Below are positions 9,349 to 18,359 of a stretch of 64,000 bases of DNA, piece by piece. Source of the DNA: Sphingomonas sp. H160509. Its GTDB lineage: Bacteria > Pseudomonadota > Alphaproteobacteria > Sphingomonadales > Sphingomonadaceae. Each line of letters begins with the position of its first letter. Position 1 is the first letter of the stretch. Where the stretch lies: contig NZ_JAMXSR020000004.1 of assembly GCF_024124765.2 (NCBI RefSeq), positions 1-64,000 on the forward strand. Reading direction: 5' to 3'. Both the position numbers and the translations under genes were made by a program. A model generated the notes under the pieces. The model had not been told where the DNA came from, did no database searches, and worked only from the letters and a program-made list of their open reading frames with translations.

Positions 9349-10185
9349 ATGCAAGCCGTATCAGTCGCACGCGCGAGCTTCATGGCGCTCGAGCGCATAA
9401 CGATAACTCAGACCCACGCACGATCAGGCGGGCCTAATCCCACCCGCGGCAAGGTCCACCCGAACAGCCGGCTCGCCGGCACGTTCGAAGACGATTTCTT
9501 CTACAGCTACGCAAAAGGCGAGACCGATCGGATCTACGCCCGTGCGGCCGAGCTCGAGGACCAGAAGAACGCAATCCGACGAAGCGCCAAGGCAGAGGGG
9601 CGCGTCCTCACCCCGGACGAGCGACGCATAATGCTGCTAACTCCAGGGGCTCTGAAGATCCTCAAGGTACTGCTCGAACTGGCCCGGACCTGCGCCGGCA
9701 AGGTGTTCCCGACGTGGGAGTGGATCGAGCAGAAAAGCGGGCGATCGCGCGCGACGGTCCACCGTGCCCTTAAGAACCTGGCCGCGGTCGGCCTATTGGA
9801 TAAGCAGCGCAGATGCGTCCCGATCAAGCCGACCGCCGATCGGCCGAAGACCAAGAACGAGCAGACATCGAATGTCTATCGGATGCGCTTCCCCGACTGC
9901 TTCGTCAGGTTTCTGCCACGCAAGATGCGACCTGTACCGCTCCCCGACGATGTAGTTCAAGGCGAGGTCGATCGGATCGAGGCAATCGCCGCCATGCGGC
10001 TCTGGCGGTCGCCGCGGCAGGTCGCGACCGAGGATTTCGAAGAGGCGGGCCTGCGCCGCATCATGCTCAGTCTCGCCACAGCGATCGAAAGGGAAGAGTC
10101 TCAAAAAAATGGTCAACCGCTGATAGATTCATTTATTCTGCGAACAGACGGAGTTGGCCTAATCGGCCAACGCTTTACCGTCTGA
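9349..10185 (+). CDS. Winged-helix plasmid replication/maintenance protein
   Basis: 278 aa. The centre (residues ~105-150) reads as a winged helix: LLELARTCAGKVFPTWEWI, then EQKSGRSRATVHRALKNLAAVGLLDK. The region before it is charged and helical. A GGGGATGAAAG segment precedes the ATG; an in-frame ATG twelve codons on (9379) is an alternative start. Such helix-turn-helix proteins are common next to RepA on sphingomonad plasmids and are often annotated as replication proteins, but whether this one initiates replication or regulates it cannot be read from the sequence. It lies downstream of the iteron array and inside the two IS copies. Confidence 0.65.
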   Translation: MQAVSVARASFMALERITITQTHARSGGPNPTRGKVHPNSRLAGTFEDDFFYSYAKGETDRIYARAAELEDQKNAIRRSAKAEGRVLTPDERRIMLLTPGALKILKVLLELARTCAGKVFPTWEWIEQKSGRSRATVHRALKNLAAVGLLDKQRRCVPIKPTADRPKTKNEQTSNVYRMRFPDCFVRFLPRKMRPVPLPDDVVQGEVDRIEAIAAMRLWRSPRQVATEDFEEAGLRRIMLSLATAIEREESQKNGQPLIDSFILRTDGVGLIGQRFTV

Positions 10186-10486
10186 CAACGTAATGACGTA
10201 TTACCAACGAAACAGCTGTTAAAGACGCAATACCCGGCACAACGGTGAGACACTAAGCTTCGCTTCGCGGTGCACCCGAGGGGCGCATACGTTTTCTGCT
10301 GCGTTCTGATAGCTGTCGTGGCGCTTGCTGATCCGGTTTTTCCGTACGAGTGGCGTCTGGTCGGATACCGAGATTCACGTCTGGCGCGACGGCCGAGGCC
10401 TTCCGCTTCGCCGCCAGCCTGGTTTGTGCCGCTCGAGGCGATCGGCATGACCCACAAGCCAGTCTATCTCGCGACCGCGCACCTTA
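10186..10486. other. Stretch between winged-helix gene and IS copy 2, no gene recognised
   Basis: About 300 bases. Overlapping frames on both strands show no motif. The left IS end is directly preceded by a TA. Confidence 0.4.
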
Positions 10487-11322
10487 GGGTCACGACTCAT
10501 TGATTAGAGCCAGAAGATGACGGTGGCGGCGAGCGCGATAGCGGAAAAGAAGACGGTCGGGCATCGATCGTAGCGGGTAGCGACGCGGCGCCAGTCCTTC
10601 AGACGACCGAACATAATCTCGATACGGCTCCGGCTTCGGTAGCGGCGCTTGTCATATTTGACGGGGATGATCCGGGATTTTCGCCCCGGAATGCAGGGCG
10701 TTATGCCCTTTGCCTGAAGGGCGTCCCTGTACCAGTCTGCGTCATAGCCGCGGTCGCCCAGCATCCACTGCGCCTTGGGTAGATCATCAAGCAGCGCGGC
10801 AGCGCCGGTGTAGTCGCTGACCTGGCCCGCGGTCATGAAGAAGCTGAGCGGTCTGCCTTCTGCATCGGTGACGGCGTGCAGCTTCGTATTCATACCGCCT
10901 TTGGTGCGACCGATGAGCCGCCCAAGGCCCCCTTTTTTACCCGCAGGCTGGACGCCGTGCGGTGCGCCTTCAGATAGGTCGCGTCGATCATGATCGTCTT
11001 CGGCGTGGCGCTCGCGGCCGCCAGTCCTTCCATTATGCGGAGGAAGACACCCCTTTCGCCCCATCGCTTCCACCGGTTGTAGAGCGTCTTGTGTGGGCCA
11101 TACTCCCGAGGGGCATCGCACCATCGTAGCCCGTTGCGGTTGACGAAAACGATGCCGCTCAACACTCGCCGGTCATCAACCCGTGGCTTGCCGTGGCTCT
11201 TGGGAAAATACGGTTCGAGCCGCGCCATCTGCTCGTCGGTCAGCCAGTACAGGTCGCTCATCCTCGGTCTCCTCACGGAGCCTGAATCAGATCAAGCCGC
11301 TCAGATCAATGGGTCCTGACCC
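10487..11322 (-). mobile_element. IS5-family (IS427-like) insertion sequence, copy 2
   Basis: An 836-bp element with the same terminal repeats as 4642-5477, in inverted orientation and flanked by TA on both sides. With copy 1 it brackets the ~5-kb replicon module, so recombination between the two would invert that module. Confidence 0.92.
10504..11261 (-). CDS. IS5-family transposase made by -1 programmed frameshift
   Basis: ORF A starts at ATG 11261 (MSDLYWLTDEQ) and ORF B ends at 10504. In ORF A, codons GTA AAA AAG GGG form the canonical slippery heptamer A-AAA-AAG near 10931. A one-base backward slip fuses LRVKKG to GLGRLIGRTKGGMNTK and gives a full-length DDE transposase of about 252 aa with IMIDATYLK, GDRGYDADW and the C-terminal RIEIMFGRLKDWRR motifs. 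This layout is known for the IS427 group. Unlike copy 1, this copy has no other damage and could be active. Confidence 0.9.
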
Positions 11323-11430
11323 TAGCCTTGTGGTCCCGCACCCAATCTACGACCCTCACCGCCTTCGCTCCTTGCCGCCACGCCGGTAAGTTATCTCGGG
11401 AACGGAATGTCTGCAATTGGGCGTTCTGGA

Positions 11431-11454
11431 CGTTGCCCCCTTTTGCGACGCGAC
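11431..11454. repeat. Shortened copy of the GTTGCAAAA/TTTTGCGACG palindrome
   Basis: CGTTGC followed directly by CCCCTTTTGCGACGCG. Compared with the copies at 33172 and 35341, eight central-left bases are missing. Confidence 0.5.
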
Positions 11455-11469
11455 ACAGCCGTTATCGGC

Positions 11470-11500
11470 CTCGAATGTCGCAAAAGCAGCGACATTCGAG
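11470..11500. repeat. Perfect 12-bp inverted repeat
   Basis: CTCGAATGTCGC and GCGACATTCGAG are separated by 7 bases. There is no T-run, so it is more likely a protein-binding or recombination palindrome than a terminator. Confidence 0.6.
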
Positions 11501-11583
11501 ACGTTCGAAACCTAGGACTTGCGCGACATGACCAGAAAGCGAAATTTTCGCCGCGGTTGGCGCGGGCGCGTTGCCGTAGTCGA

Positions 11584-11614
11584 AAAGGGCGCGCAGGGTT
11601 GCTGCGCGCCCTTT
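11584..11614 (-). terminator. Rho-independent terminator of the M13 peptidase gene
   Basis: A perfect 13-bp stem (AAAGGGCGCGCAG and its complement) with a 5-base loop, just after the peptidase stop codon at 11619. A short T-run follows on the minus strand. Confidence 0.85.
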
Positions 11615-11618
11615 AGGT

Positions 11619-13690
11619 TCACCAGATATGGACCCGGTCGGCGGGGGCAAGATACAGCGCATCGCTAGGCTTCACGCCGAACGCCGTGTACCAGGCGTCG
11701 ACGTTCCGAACGATGCCGTTGACCCGGTAGAAGGGCGGCGAGTGTGGATCAGTGAGCAGGCGCGCGCGGGCCGCACCCTCGCGCAACTTCGCCTGCCACG
11801 CCTGCGCATAGGCGAGGAAGAACCGCTGGTCGCCGGTCAGCCCGCCGATCACCGGTGCCTTGCCGTGCACCGCCTGGTATTTCTGGTACGCCGAATACGC
11901 CGTTTCGACGCCCCCCTAGATCGCCGATATTCTCGCCGAGCGTGAGGGGCACCCTTCACGTGCACGCCAGGAATTGGTTCGTACGCGTCATACTGCTTGG
12001 ACAGCGCAGCCGTACGCTGCGTGAAAGCAGCACGCGCTTCGGGCGTCCACCAATTTTCGAACTTACCGGACGCGCTGAACTGGCTCCCCTGATCGTCGAA
12101 GCCGTGACCCATTTCGTGGCCGATGATCGCCCCGATCGCGCCATAGTTGACCGCCGCATCCGCCTTCGGATCGAAATAGGGCGGCTGCAGGATCGCGGCG
12201 GGGAAGGTGATCTGGTTGTTGAGCGGATCGTAATAGGCGTTCACGGTTTGCGGCGTCATGCCCCACAGCGTGCGATCGACCGGCTTGCCAAGCCGCGACA
12301 GGTCGAGCCGATGCTGGAACTCGCCCGAGCGCATCGCATTGCCGACCGGATCGGCGCGCACGACGTTCAACGACGCATAATCGATATACTTCACCGGATG
12401 ACCGATCCGCGGATCGAACGCGGCAAGCTTGGCAAGCGCCTGGGTCTTGGTCGCCTGGTCCATCCAGCCGTTCGCGCCGATCCGCTCCTTGTAGGCGGCG
12501 CGCAGGTTGGCGATCAGCTCGCCCATCTTCGCTTCGCTCTCGGGCGGGTAATGGCGCTTCACATAGACCTCGCCGACGGCCTCGCCCATCGTGCCGTTGA
12601 CCAGCGCGATGCCGCGTTTCCAACGTGCACGCTGCTGCGGCTGATCCGCGAGCGTCTTGCCGTAGAAATCGAACGTTGCTTGGTCGAACGCCTTTGGCAG
12701 CATGCTCGCGCTGGCGGATGCGAGCCGGAATTTCATCCAGTCCTGCCACGTCGCGACGGGCGTGGCGGCGAACAGCTTGCCGAGCTCAGTCAACGCGGTC
12801 GAATTGGTCATGTAGACGATCGGAAAATTGCCGTATCCCGCGGTCGACAGCAGCAACGGCCAATCGAACTCGGGCGCCAACGTCTTGCGGCCAGCAGCAT
12901 CCATCGGCTTCAGCATGGCCTTGAGGTCGCGCGACTGCACCGGCGACCACTGGACCTTGGCCATCGCTGTTTCCAGCGCGACGATCCGGTCAGCCTTAGC
13001 CGACGCGTCGGCGATACCCGATAGCGTCAGCATCTTCTCGACATAGGCGCGGTACGCGATCCGAAAGGTGTCGTACTTGGGCCCCTGTTCGAGGTAGTAA
13101 TCACGCCCGCCCATGCCGAGCGAGCCCTGCCCCGCGGCAACCGCATAACGCTTGGGATCAGCTGGATCTGGCAGTTGGCCGACCTCGACTGGGGCGGCAT
13201 AGCCGACCGTCGAGAACAAGGTCTGGAGCTTCTGCTTGTCGTTCGCTGCGTCGATCTTGGCGAAATACGGCTTTAGCGGCGCGGCACCGGCGCGCTCGAT
13301 CGCGGCCTCGTCCATGAAGCTGGCGTAGAGATCGCCGAACTGCTTCGCACCGGGGCCAACCGCGGCCGGATCACGCGCAGCATCGTCAAGGATCGTGCGA
13401 ACCTGCTGCTCGGCCTGGTCGGCGAGGATCACGCTACCGCCGGCGGACGTGCGGTCCGCAGCGATCTCGGTACGCTTGTTCCAGCTGCCGTTCGCATAGG
13501 TCCAGAAATCGTCGCCCGGCTTCACGCCCTTGTCGGCCGCGGTTAGGTCAATCCCGAACGTGCCGTAGCGGGTGCCGGTCGGCGCCGTTGACCTCGTGCC
13601 CGCCGGTGGCGCGGTCTGGGCCAGTGCTGACGCGGACAGCGCTAGTGTGGCGACGCCTAGCGACAGGCGGGAGAAATGGTTGAACGGCAT
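11619..13690 (-). pseudogene. M13-family zinc metallopeptidase (neprilysin/PepO-like), two frameshifts near the C-terminus
   Basis: ATG 13690 starts a protein with a signal peptide (LGVATLALSASALAQ) and an N-terminal KPGDDFWTYANGSWNKRTEI typical of M13 peptidases. The zinc motif HEMGHGFDD is at about residue 525, and VNAYYDPLNNQITFPAAIL precedes it. The second metal motif GENIGDLGG lies in another frame, and the C-terminus (PSDALYLAPADRVHIW) in a third. Dropping one G near 11950 and one G from the GGGGGG run near 11914 restores a normal protein of about 690 aa. M13 enzymes cleave short peptides in the periplasm. A perfect terminator follows. Both breaks are single-base additions and may be artefacts. 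Confidence 0.9.
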
Positions 13691-13733
13691 CGCAGCTCCT
13701 TCGGTATGGAAAATTTCAGGACGTGAAAGTCGT

Positions 13734-15233
13734 TTAAGAGGGGTCCCGTCGCATCAGCCGCGCCAGCGCGGCGAGATTTGGCTTTTGTCCCGCATTCAAC
13801 AAGCTGGCGCGAAAAACGCGCGCGAGCAGGACGAATTCTATCGCGATGAAAAGCGCGAGCGTCAGCGCGCTGCCAACGATTTCCCACACCGACACGCCTC
13901 CGCCGAGCCGCGCCAGCATCGTGAACGGCGTGTAAAGCGGTATCCAGGTCAGCACTTTGAGTGCGGTGGCGCCAGTGTTTGACAGAATCCCCTGCGCGAC
14001 AACCGTGAACGGCATCGCGATGACCATAAGCACCGGCGTCAGATAGCTCTGTGCATCCCGCATTGAATCGCTCATCGCGCCGATCGCGAGAAGGATCATC
14101 GAGACCATGAGATAGCCTGCCAGGAAGAAGTAGAGCATCACCAGGATGATCCACGGCGAGGCGAGAGGGGCTATCGCCATTCGCAGGAAAGTGCCGACCG
14201 CGCCCTGCGTGACGAATGCAGCCCCTGCCGCGCACAGCGCCCAGACCAGGACCATCGTCAACCCCACCGCGACCGTCCCCGCAAGCTTGCCGTACAGCAG
14301 TTCGTCTGGGCTGATGCAAGCCAGCACCGTCTCGATCAACTTGTTCGACCGCTCCTCGACCAGCCCTTGGAGGATCCAGTTGCCAGACAGCAGCAGCGAC
14401 ATCAGCAGAATGTATGCGCTGAGCAACGGCACGATCGAACGCACCAGCATCCGTTCGCGGCCGCCACCCGGTGCCGGCGTCGAGATAGCAATCGCTGGTA
14501 CCAGCGTGGTCGCAGCGCCGGCTTGGTCGGAGGAGAGCCCGGTCGATTGTAGATATGCCGCGCGCACCCGCAACGTCAGCACCGACTGCAGTGACTGGAC
14601 GAAGTTCGCGGTCGGCTGTTCGCTCGACCAGAGGCGCGCGGCAGTCGTACTCTTCCCGAACCCGCGCGGGATGTACACTGCGTAGTCGAGCGGCTTGGCC
14701 TTCGTGTCGCCGAACTCGCCGGGCTGAATCAGCGGCTTGAGCAGCCGATCGAGCGCTGCGGGGTCGGCCTTGGCGATCACCGGCGGGGTCGAGACGATCG
14801 TGAAGTCCTGCTCGGGCGGATCGAAGGCAGGCGTTTCAGGTGTCGTCACACGCTTCATCGTCACCAGCGCGGCCGGCATGCCGCCCGCCTTCACGAACGC
14901 TGCGACCTCCGCATCGTCGTAAAGCCGGTCGTGCTGCGCCCAGAGCGCTGCGGGATCCGCCCGGTCTAGATCGTAGCGTTGCGCATACCGTGATAGCGCG
15001 GTGAGGATGCGCCGCTGCCGATCGCTGTCGAGCCGCGCGCGGATCGCGATCGCCTCGCGGCCTTCGGGATCGATCAGCATCACGCGTTGAACCTTGTCGG
15101 AACCCATCAGCTTGGTGGCGATCGGTCCAATTGCGAGCGCGATGGGCAGGATAAGCAGCGTCAGCCAGAAGCTGCGCATGCCGGTGATCTGCCGGAACTC
15201 GCGCATCGCGACGAGGAGGATGTTGTGGATCAT
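13734..15233 (-). CDS. ABC-2 type exporter permease (NatB/YhaP-like)
   Basis: 499 aa. One N-terminal membrane helix (FWLTLLILPIALAIGPIA) is followed by a ~200-residue soluble external domain, then about six helices from residue ~265 to the end, beginning SIVPLLSAYILLMSLLLSG. The cytoplasmic EERSNKLIETVLACISPDELLYGKL is a hallmark of the ABC-2 permease family. Its start overlaps the end of the ATPase gene, so the two form an exporter. The XRE/DUF2975 pair lies upstream and the M13 peptidase starts 43 bases downstream, suggesting one transcription unit. The substrate is unknown; sodium, peptide or drug export has been reported for relatives. Confidence 0.88.
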   Translation of the reverse strand: MIHNILLVAMREFRQITGMRSFWLTLLILPIALAIGPIATKLMGSDKVQRVMLIDPEGREAIAIRARLDSDRQRRILTALSRYAQRYDLDRADPAALWAQHDRLYDDAEVAAFVKAGGMPAALVTMKRVTTPETPAFDPPEQDFTIVSTPPVIAKADPAALDRLLKPLIQPGEFGDTKAKPLDYAVYIPRGFGKSTTAARLWSSEQPTANFVQSLQSVLTLRVRAAYLQSTGLSSDQAGAATTLVPAIAISTPAPGGGRERMLVRSIVPLLSAYILLMSLLLSGNWILQGLVEERSNKLIETVLACISPDELLYGKLAGTVAVGLTMVLVWALCAAGAAFVTQGAVGTFLRMAIAPLASPWIILVMLYFFLAGYLMVSMILLAIGAMSDSMRDAQSYLTPVLMVIAMPFTVVAQGILSNTGATALKVLTWIPLYTPFTMLARLGGGVSVWEIVGSALTLALFIAIEFVLLARVFRASLLNAGQKPNLAALARLMRRDPS

Positions 15234-16163
15234 GACGGCTGCCCCTGCGTATCGGCTGAATTGGTACCGACGAGGTGGAGGAAGACCTCGTGCAGGCTAA
15301 CCTGGTGCTGGTCGAACCGGCGCAGCGCGATTCCCTGTTCGGTCAGGCATTGCAGGACGTCGGCCGGGTCAATGCCGTCGCCAAGCGTCACGTCGTACGT
15401 CCGCCAACCGTCCGGGTCCGTTGCGACCTCCTCCGCGCGATCCACGCCAGGGCACCGCATCGGCGTATCGCGCGAGACGATCCCGAGCCGTGCCGGCAAC
15501 CGGCCGCGCGCTTCGGGCTGCGTCCCCCTCGAACACCTTGCGCCCCTGCGACAGCAGCAGCAGTCGATCGCACAGCCGCTCGGCATGCTGCATGACGTGC
15601 GTCGAAAAGATCACCGTCGCGCCACCGCGCGCGGCACCCAGTATCTCGTCTTCGAGCAATCCTTGGTTGACCGGGTCCAGCCCCGAAAACGGCTCGTCGA
15701 GCAGCAGCAGTTTCGGGCTGTTTACCAGGGTGGCGGCAAGCTGGACCTTCTGCGCCATGCCCTTCGACAACTTGTCGATCTGCATCTTAGCCGAGCCGGC
15801 GAGTCCGAACCGCTCGAGCAGGTCGTGCCCCTTGGCGCGCGCCGCGGCGGTCGTCATGCCCTTCAACCGGCCGAAATAGGTGACGGTGTCGATCGCCGAC
15901 ATCCCGCGGTAGAGCCCGCGCTCCTCGGGCATGAAGCCGAGTTCAGCCGCATTCTCGCGCCCCGGCGGACAGCCCAGCACCGCGATCCGCCCCGATGTCG
16001 GACGCAGGATGTCGAGCACCATCCGCAGCGACGTGGTCTTGCCCGCACCGTTGCCGCCCAAGAATCCGAAGATTTCGCCCGGCTTTACAGTGAAACTCAG
16101 TGTGTCGACGGCCGTCCGCTCGCCGAACCGCTTCGTTACGTCGTCGAGAACCAGTGCGTCCAT
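15230..16163 (-). pseudogene. ABC exporter ATPase (NatA-like), single frameshift
   Basis: It starts at ATG 16163. Walker A is GGNGAGKTTSLRM, the signature LSKGMAQKVQLAATL, Walker B LLLLDEPFSGLD and the switch His is in STHVMQH. The first frame runs into a wrong tail at 15369. Removing one G from the GGGGG run near 15529 joins KVFEG to TQPEARGRLPARLG and continues to VSLHEVFLHLVG, the usual C-terminus of this family, ending at 15230. The repaired protein is ~310 aa. It couples ATP hydrolysis to the permease encoded by the overlapping downstream gene. Confidence 0.9.
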
Positions 16164-16166
16164 TCT

Positions 16167-16412
16167 CTATTTCCCCGTTTCTGTCATCGCGGTCGGTACG
16201 TCCGACGGTTCGTCGATCACCCTCAGTAGGTCGCCGGGCTGACACTCGAGCACCCGGCAGATCGCTTCCAACGTCGTGAAGCGGATCGCCTTGGCCTTGC
16301 CCGTCTTCAGGATAGACAAGTTGGCGAGCGTGATATCGACCGCCTCTGACAATTCGGTCAGCGTCATGCGGCGCTTGTAAAGCATGTCGTCCAGGCTGAC
16401 CGCGACCGGCAT
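16167..16412 (-). CDS. XRE/Cro-type transcriptional regulator
   Basis: 81 aa, nearly all one helix-turn-helix domain: MTLTELSEAVDITLANLSILKTG followed by IRFTTLEAICRVLECQPGDLL, the typical short YozG-like form. The ATG shares a base with the TGA of the DUF2975 gene (TGATG), which indicates translational coupling. This size class is known to pair with DUF2975 membrane proteins. It is followed after 3 bases by the ABC ATPase, so it probably controls this operon. Confidence 0.9.
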   Translation of the reverse strand: MPVAVSLDDMLYKRRMTLTELSEAVDITLANLSILKTGKAKAIRFTTLEAICRVLECQPGDLLRVIDEPSDVPTAMTETGK

Positions 16413-16975
16413 CAGACCGTCGTCGCTAGATCGTCGCGCATCCGTGCACCAATCCGGAAAACACGTGCCAGCACAAAGATCATGACGACCGCGATCCACC
16501 CGCCGAGCGACGGGCTCCAACCAATCGCGTCGAGCTTGAGGGCGGCGATCCAGCGCATCAGCGCGCCCAGCACTAGATCGAGGCACTGAAGGACCAGCAG
16601 TGCCCCGCCGATCCGACCGAGCAACGTGGCGTTTGCGTCGACGAACGGATCGCCTGCCTGCACAGTCGCGACGATCCGGAGCAGGCTGGCGAGGATCGGA
16701 TGGATTGCGAGCGCGGAAGCGATCCCCAGCACGACCATCAGCCGCATCGCCATCACCGCGTCCGCGACATCGAGCGACGGCCCGTATTTCGCACCAAGCC
16801 GGAGCGCAAGCGCGTGTCCGAGTGGCCAGGACAGCGCGAGTGCCGCCGTGAACATCACCAGCAGGACGATGTTCATGACTAACATCAACCTTAGTAGGAT
16901 CGTCGCACCTGTGAGAACGCGATCCTTCTGCAGTATCGATCGGCGCCCCTCACCCACCACTTCCACCCCCGGCAA
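16412..16975 (-). CDS. DUF2975 membrane protein
   Basis: 187 aa with four hydrophobic segments (roughly residues 23-50, 75-100, 120-145 and 155-175), ending in VFRIGARMRDDLATTV. The listed start is a TTG; an in-frame GTG a few codons downstream is an alternative, so the exact N-terminus is unsure. DUF2975 proteins are usually co-transcribed with a small XRE regulator, as here, and may sense a membrane signal for it, but their function is not established. Confidence 0.8.
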   Translation of the reverse strand: MPGVEVVGEGRRSILQKDRVLTGATILLRLMLVMNIVLLVMFTAALALSWPLGHALALRLGAKYGPSLDVADAVMAMRLMVVLGIASALAIHPILASLLRIVATVQAGDPFVDANATLLGRIGGALLVLQCLDLVLGALMRWIAALKLDAIGWSPSLGGWIAVVMIFVLARVFRIGARMRDDLATTV

Positions 16976-17461
16976 TGTATTGGTAAACGATATTTTGCAT
17001 ACTGATAATCGACAAGCGGATTTTGGTTCGTTTCCGTTCTTGTTGGGCGGGACCCGGGATAGCGGGCACTGTTCGCATTTGAGCTAAGTTACATGTTCAC
17101 CACGCAATCGGCGAACATGCGGGTGATGAATGTGCCGGTAGCAGGTCGAGCTGATCCCGCGGCGCCGTCGACCCAATCGCCCTTTTGTGCAATTCCCGCC
17201 GTGCTTCGTATTCTCAAAGGAGCCGAGACAGTCTGCATGACCGTTCCGAGGGCGGCGACACTGTCCTGCTCGAGCGCCGCGCACCCGGGGCGACGATATG
17301 CCCGAGCGAGGTGGCTCGCTAGATCGCAAAGGACTGGCTTAGCGCGATGCCTGCGGTCCACGAAGCAATGATAAGTGAGACAGCGACGGGCCGATACGTC
17401 CAAGCTCGAAGGGACAGCTGTTTGAATTGTGATCGGGAAATACAAGATCCGCCGTAACAAC
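16976..17461. other. Stretch upstream of the DUF2975 operon, no gene recognised
   Basis: Frames on both strands (17089-17460 minus, 17093-17371 plus) mirror each other and show no family motif. The AT-rich part near 16980-17030 may hold the promoter of the leftward operon. Base composition changes to AT-rich from about 17460. Confidence 0.4.
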
Positions 17462-18251
17462 CTAATAAGTTTTTTTGGAGCTAACTATTTCCACGGATGG
17501 CACAAATATGTAACCCCCTCCATGCACAGTCTGTATAATAGCATTTTGCTTATCAGAATAGGATAGCTTTTTGCGTAATCGTGATATTGTTACATCAATA
17601 GTGCGGACTTTACACGATGTTTTTCCACCGGTGCCCACCTCATACAACTTATCTCGGGTTTGCAGAATTCCTCTGTGCTTAATAAAGTGAACTAAAAGCC
17701 TCACTTCTGTAGCTGAAAGCATAATGTGGCTGCCACTCGAAAATGTGATACTTAGCATCTCAGCATTGAATAGTAGCCCACTAAACGTATATACTAGAGA
17801 TTCCCGTACCAGAGATCTCGCACATTCAAGATTACTGATGACGCCCGACCGTCTTTTTTAGCAAAGATCGTGATCTAGCCAGTATTTCCAAAGCGTCTAT
17901 ATTGGAAGATAAGTGCCCGTCCAGCCCAAGGTCGAGTGCGAGAACCCGGGAAGGGTAGCCGGAGTTCACCCCGTATAACAATATCGCAGGAAAATTTGGC
18001 AATGACGCCAGTGTCCTAATCAGGACGAACTTATCTATTGAAGCATCATCTTCACAGATGATGAACAGATCAATGTCACTCTTTAACTCGTCATCAAAAA
18101 GTGACTTGGCATTTGCAGATCTTACAACGTTTATACCGTATCTCAAAAGCATAGTGTCGAGATTGGGATATCTATTTATGATATCTTCTACAATGGCTAC
18201 GTTAAAACTACCGGATTTTATGAGATAATCTTTGAAAACAGACAATGTCAT
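17462..18251 (-). pseudogene. OmpR/PhoB-like regulator with degenerate receiver domain, single frameshift
   Basis: The first frame (17832-18251) is receiver-like: FNVAIVED at the first strand, DLFIICEDD near the phospho-acceptor position, and ALDLGLDGHLSSNIDALEILARSRSLL. The canonical Lys after the fifth strand is replaced (LSSN). The second frame gives a full winged helix: LSATEVRLLVHFIKHRG, RTIDVTISRLRKKL and IIQTVHGGGYIFVP. Dropping one A from the AAAAAA run near 17857 joins them through a plausible linker (YTFSGLLFNAEML), for a protein of about 258 aa. The gene is much more AT-rich than its neighbours, suggesting transfer. It lies just downstream of the TonB receptor on the same strand and may regulate it. 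No histidine kinase is nearby. Confidence 0.78.
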
Positions 18252-18359
18252 ATCTTATGCCCAGCAGTGATATGTGCATCTACGTACGTTATTATATCAA
18301 TAAGTTAAATATCAGGAGGCCTCGATTGCTCAAGGCCTCCATCTAAGGCTAATATGTCT

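Noticed and set aside
10270-10503. 77-codon plus-strand frame ending in IS copy 2
   Set aside because: It runs into the IS terminal repeat and shows no conserved sequence.
17089-17460. 123-codon leftward frame upstream of the DUF2975 gene region
   Set aside because: A mirror frame exists on the other strand, and there is no motif or ribosome site; it is probably a GC-rich chance ORF.
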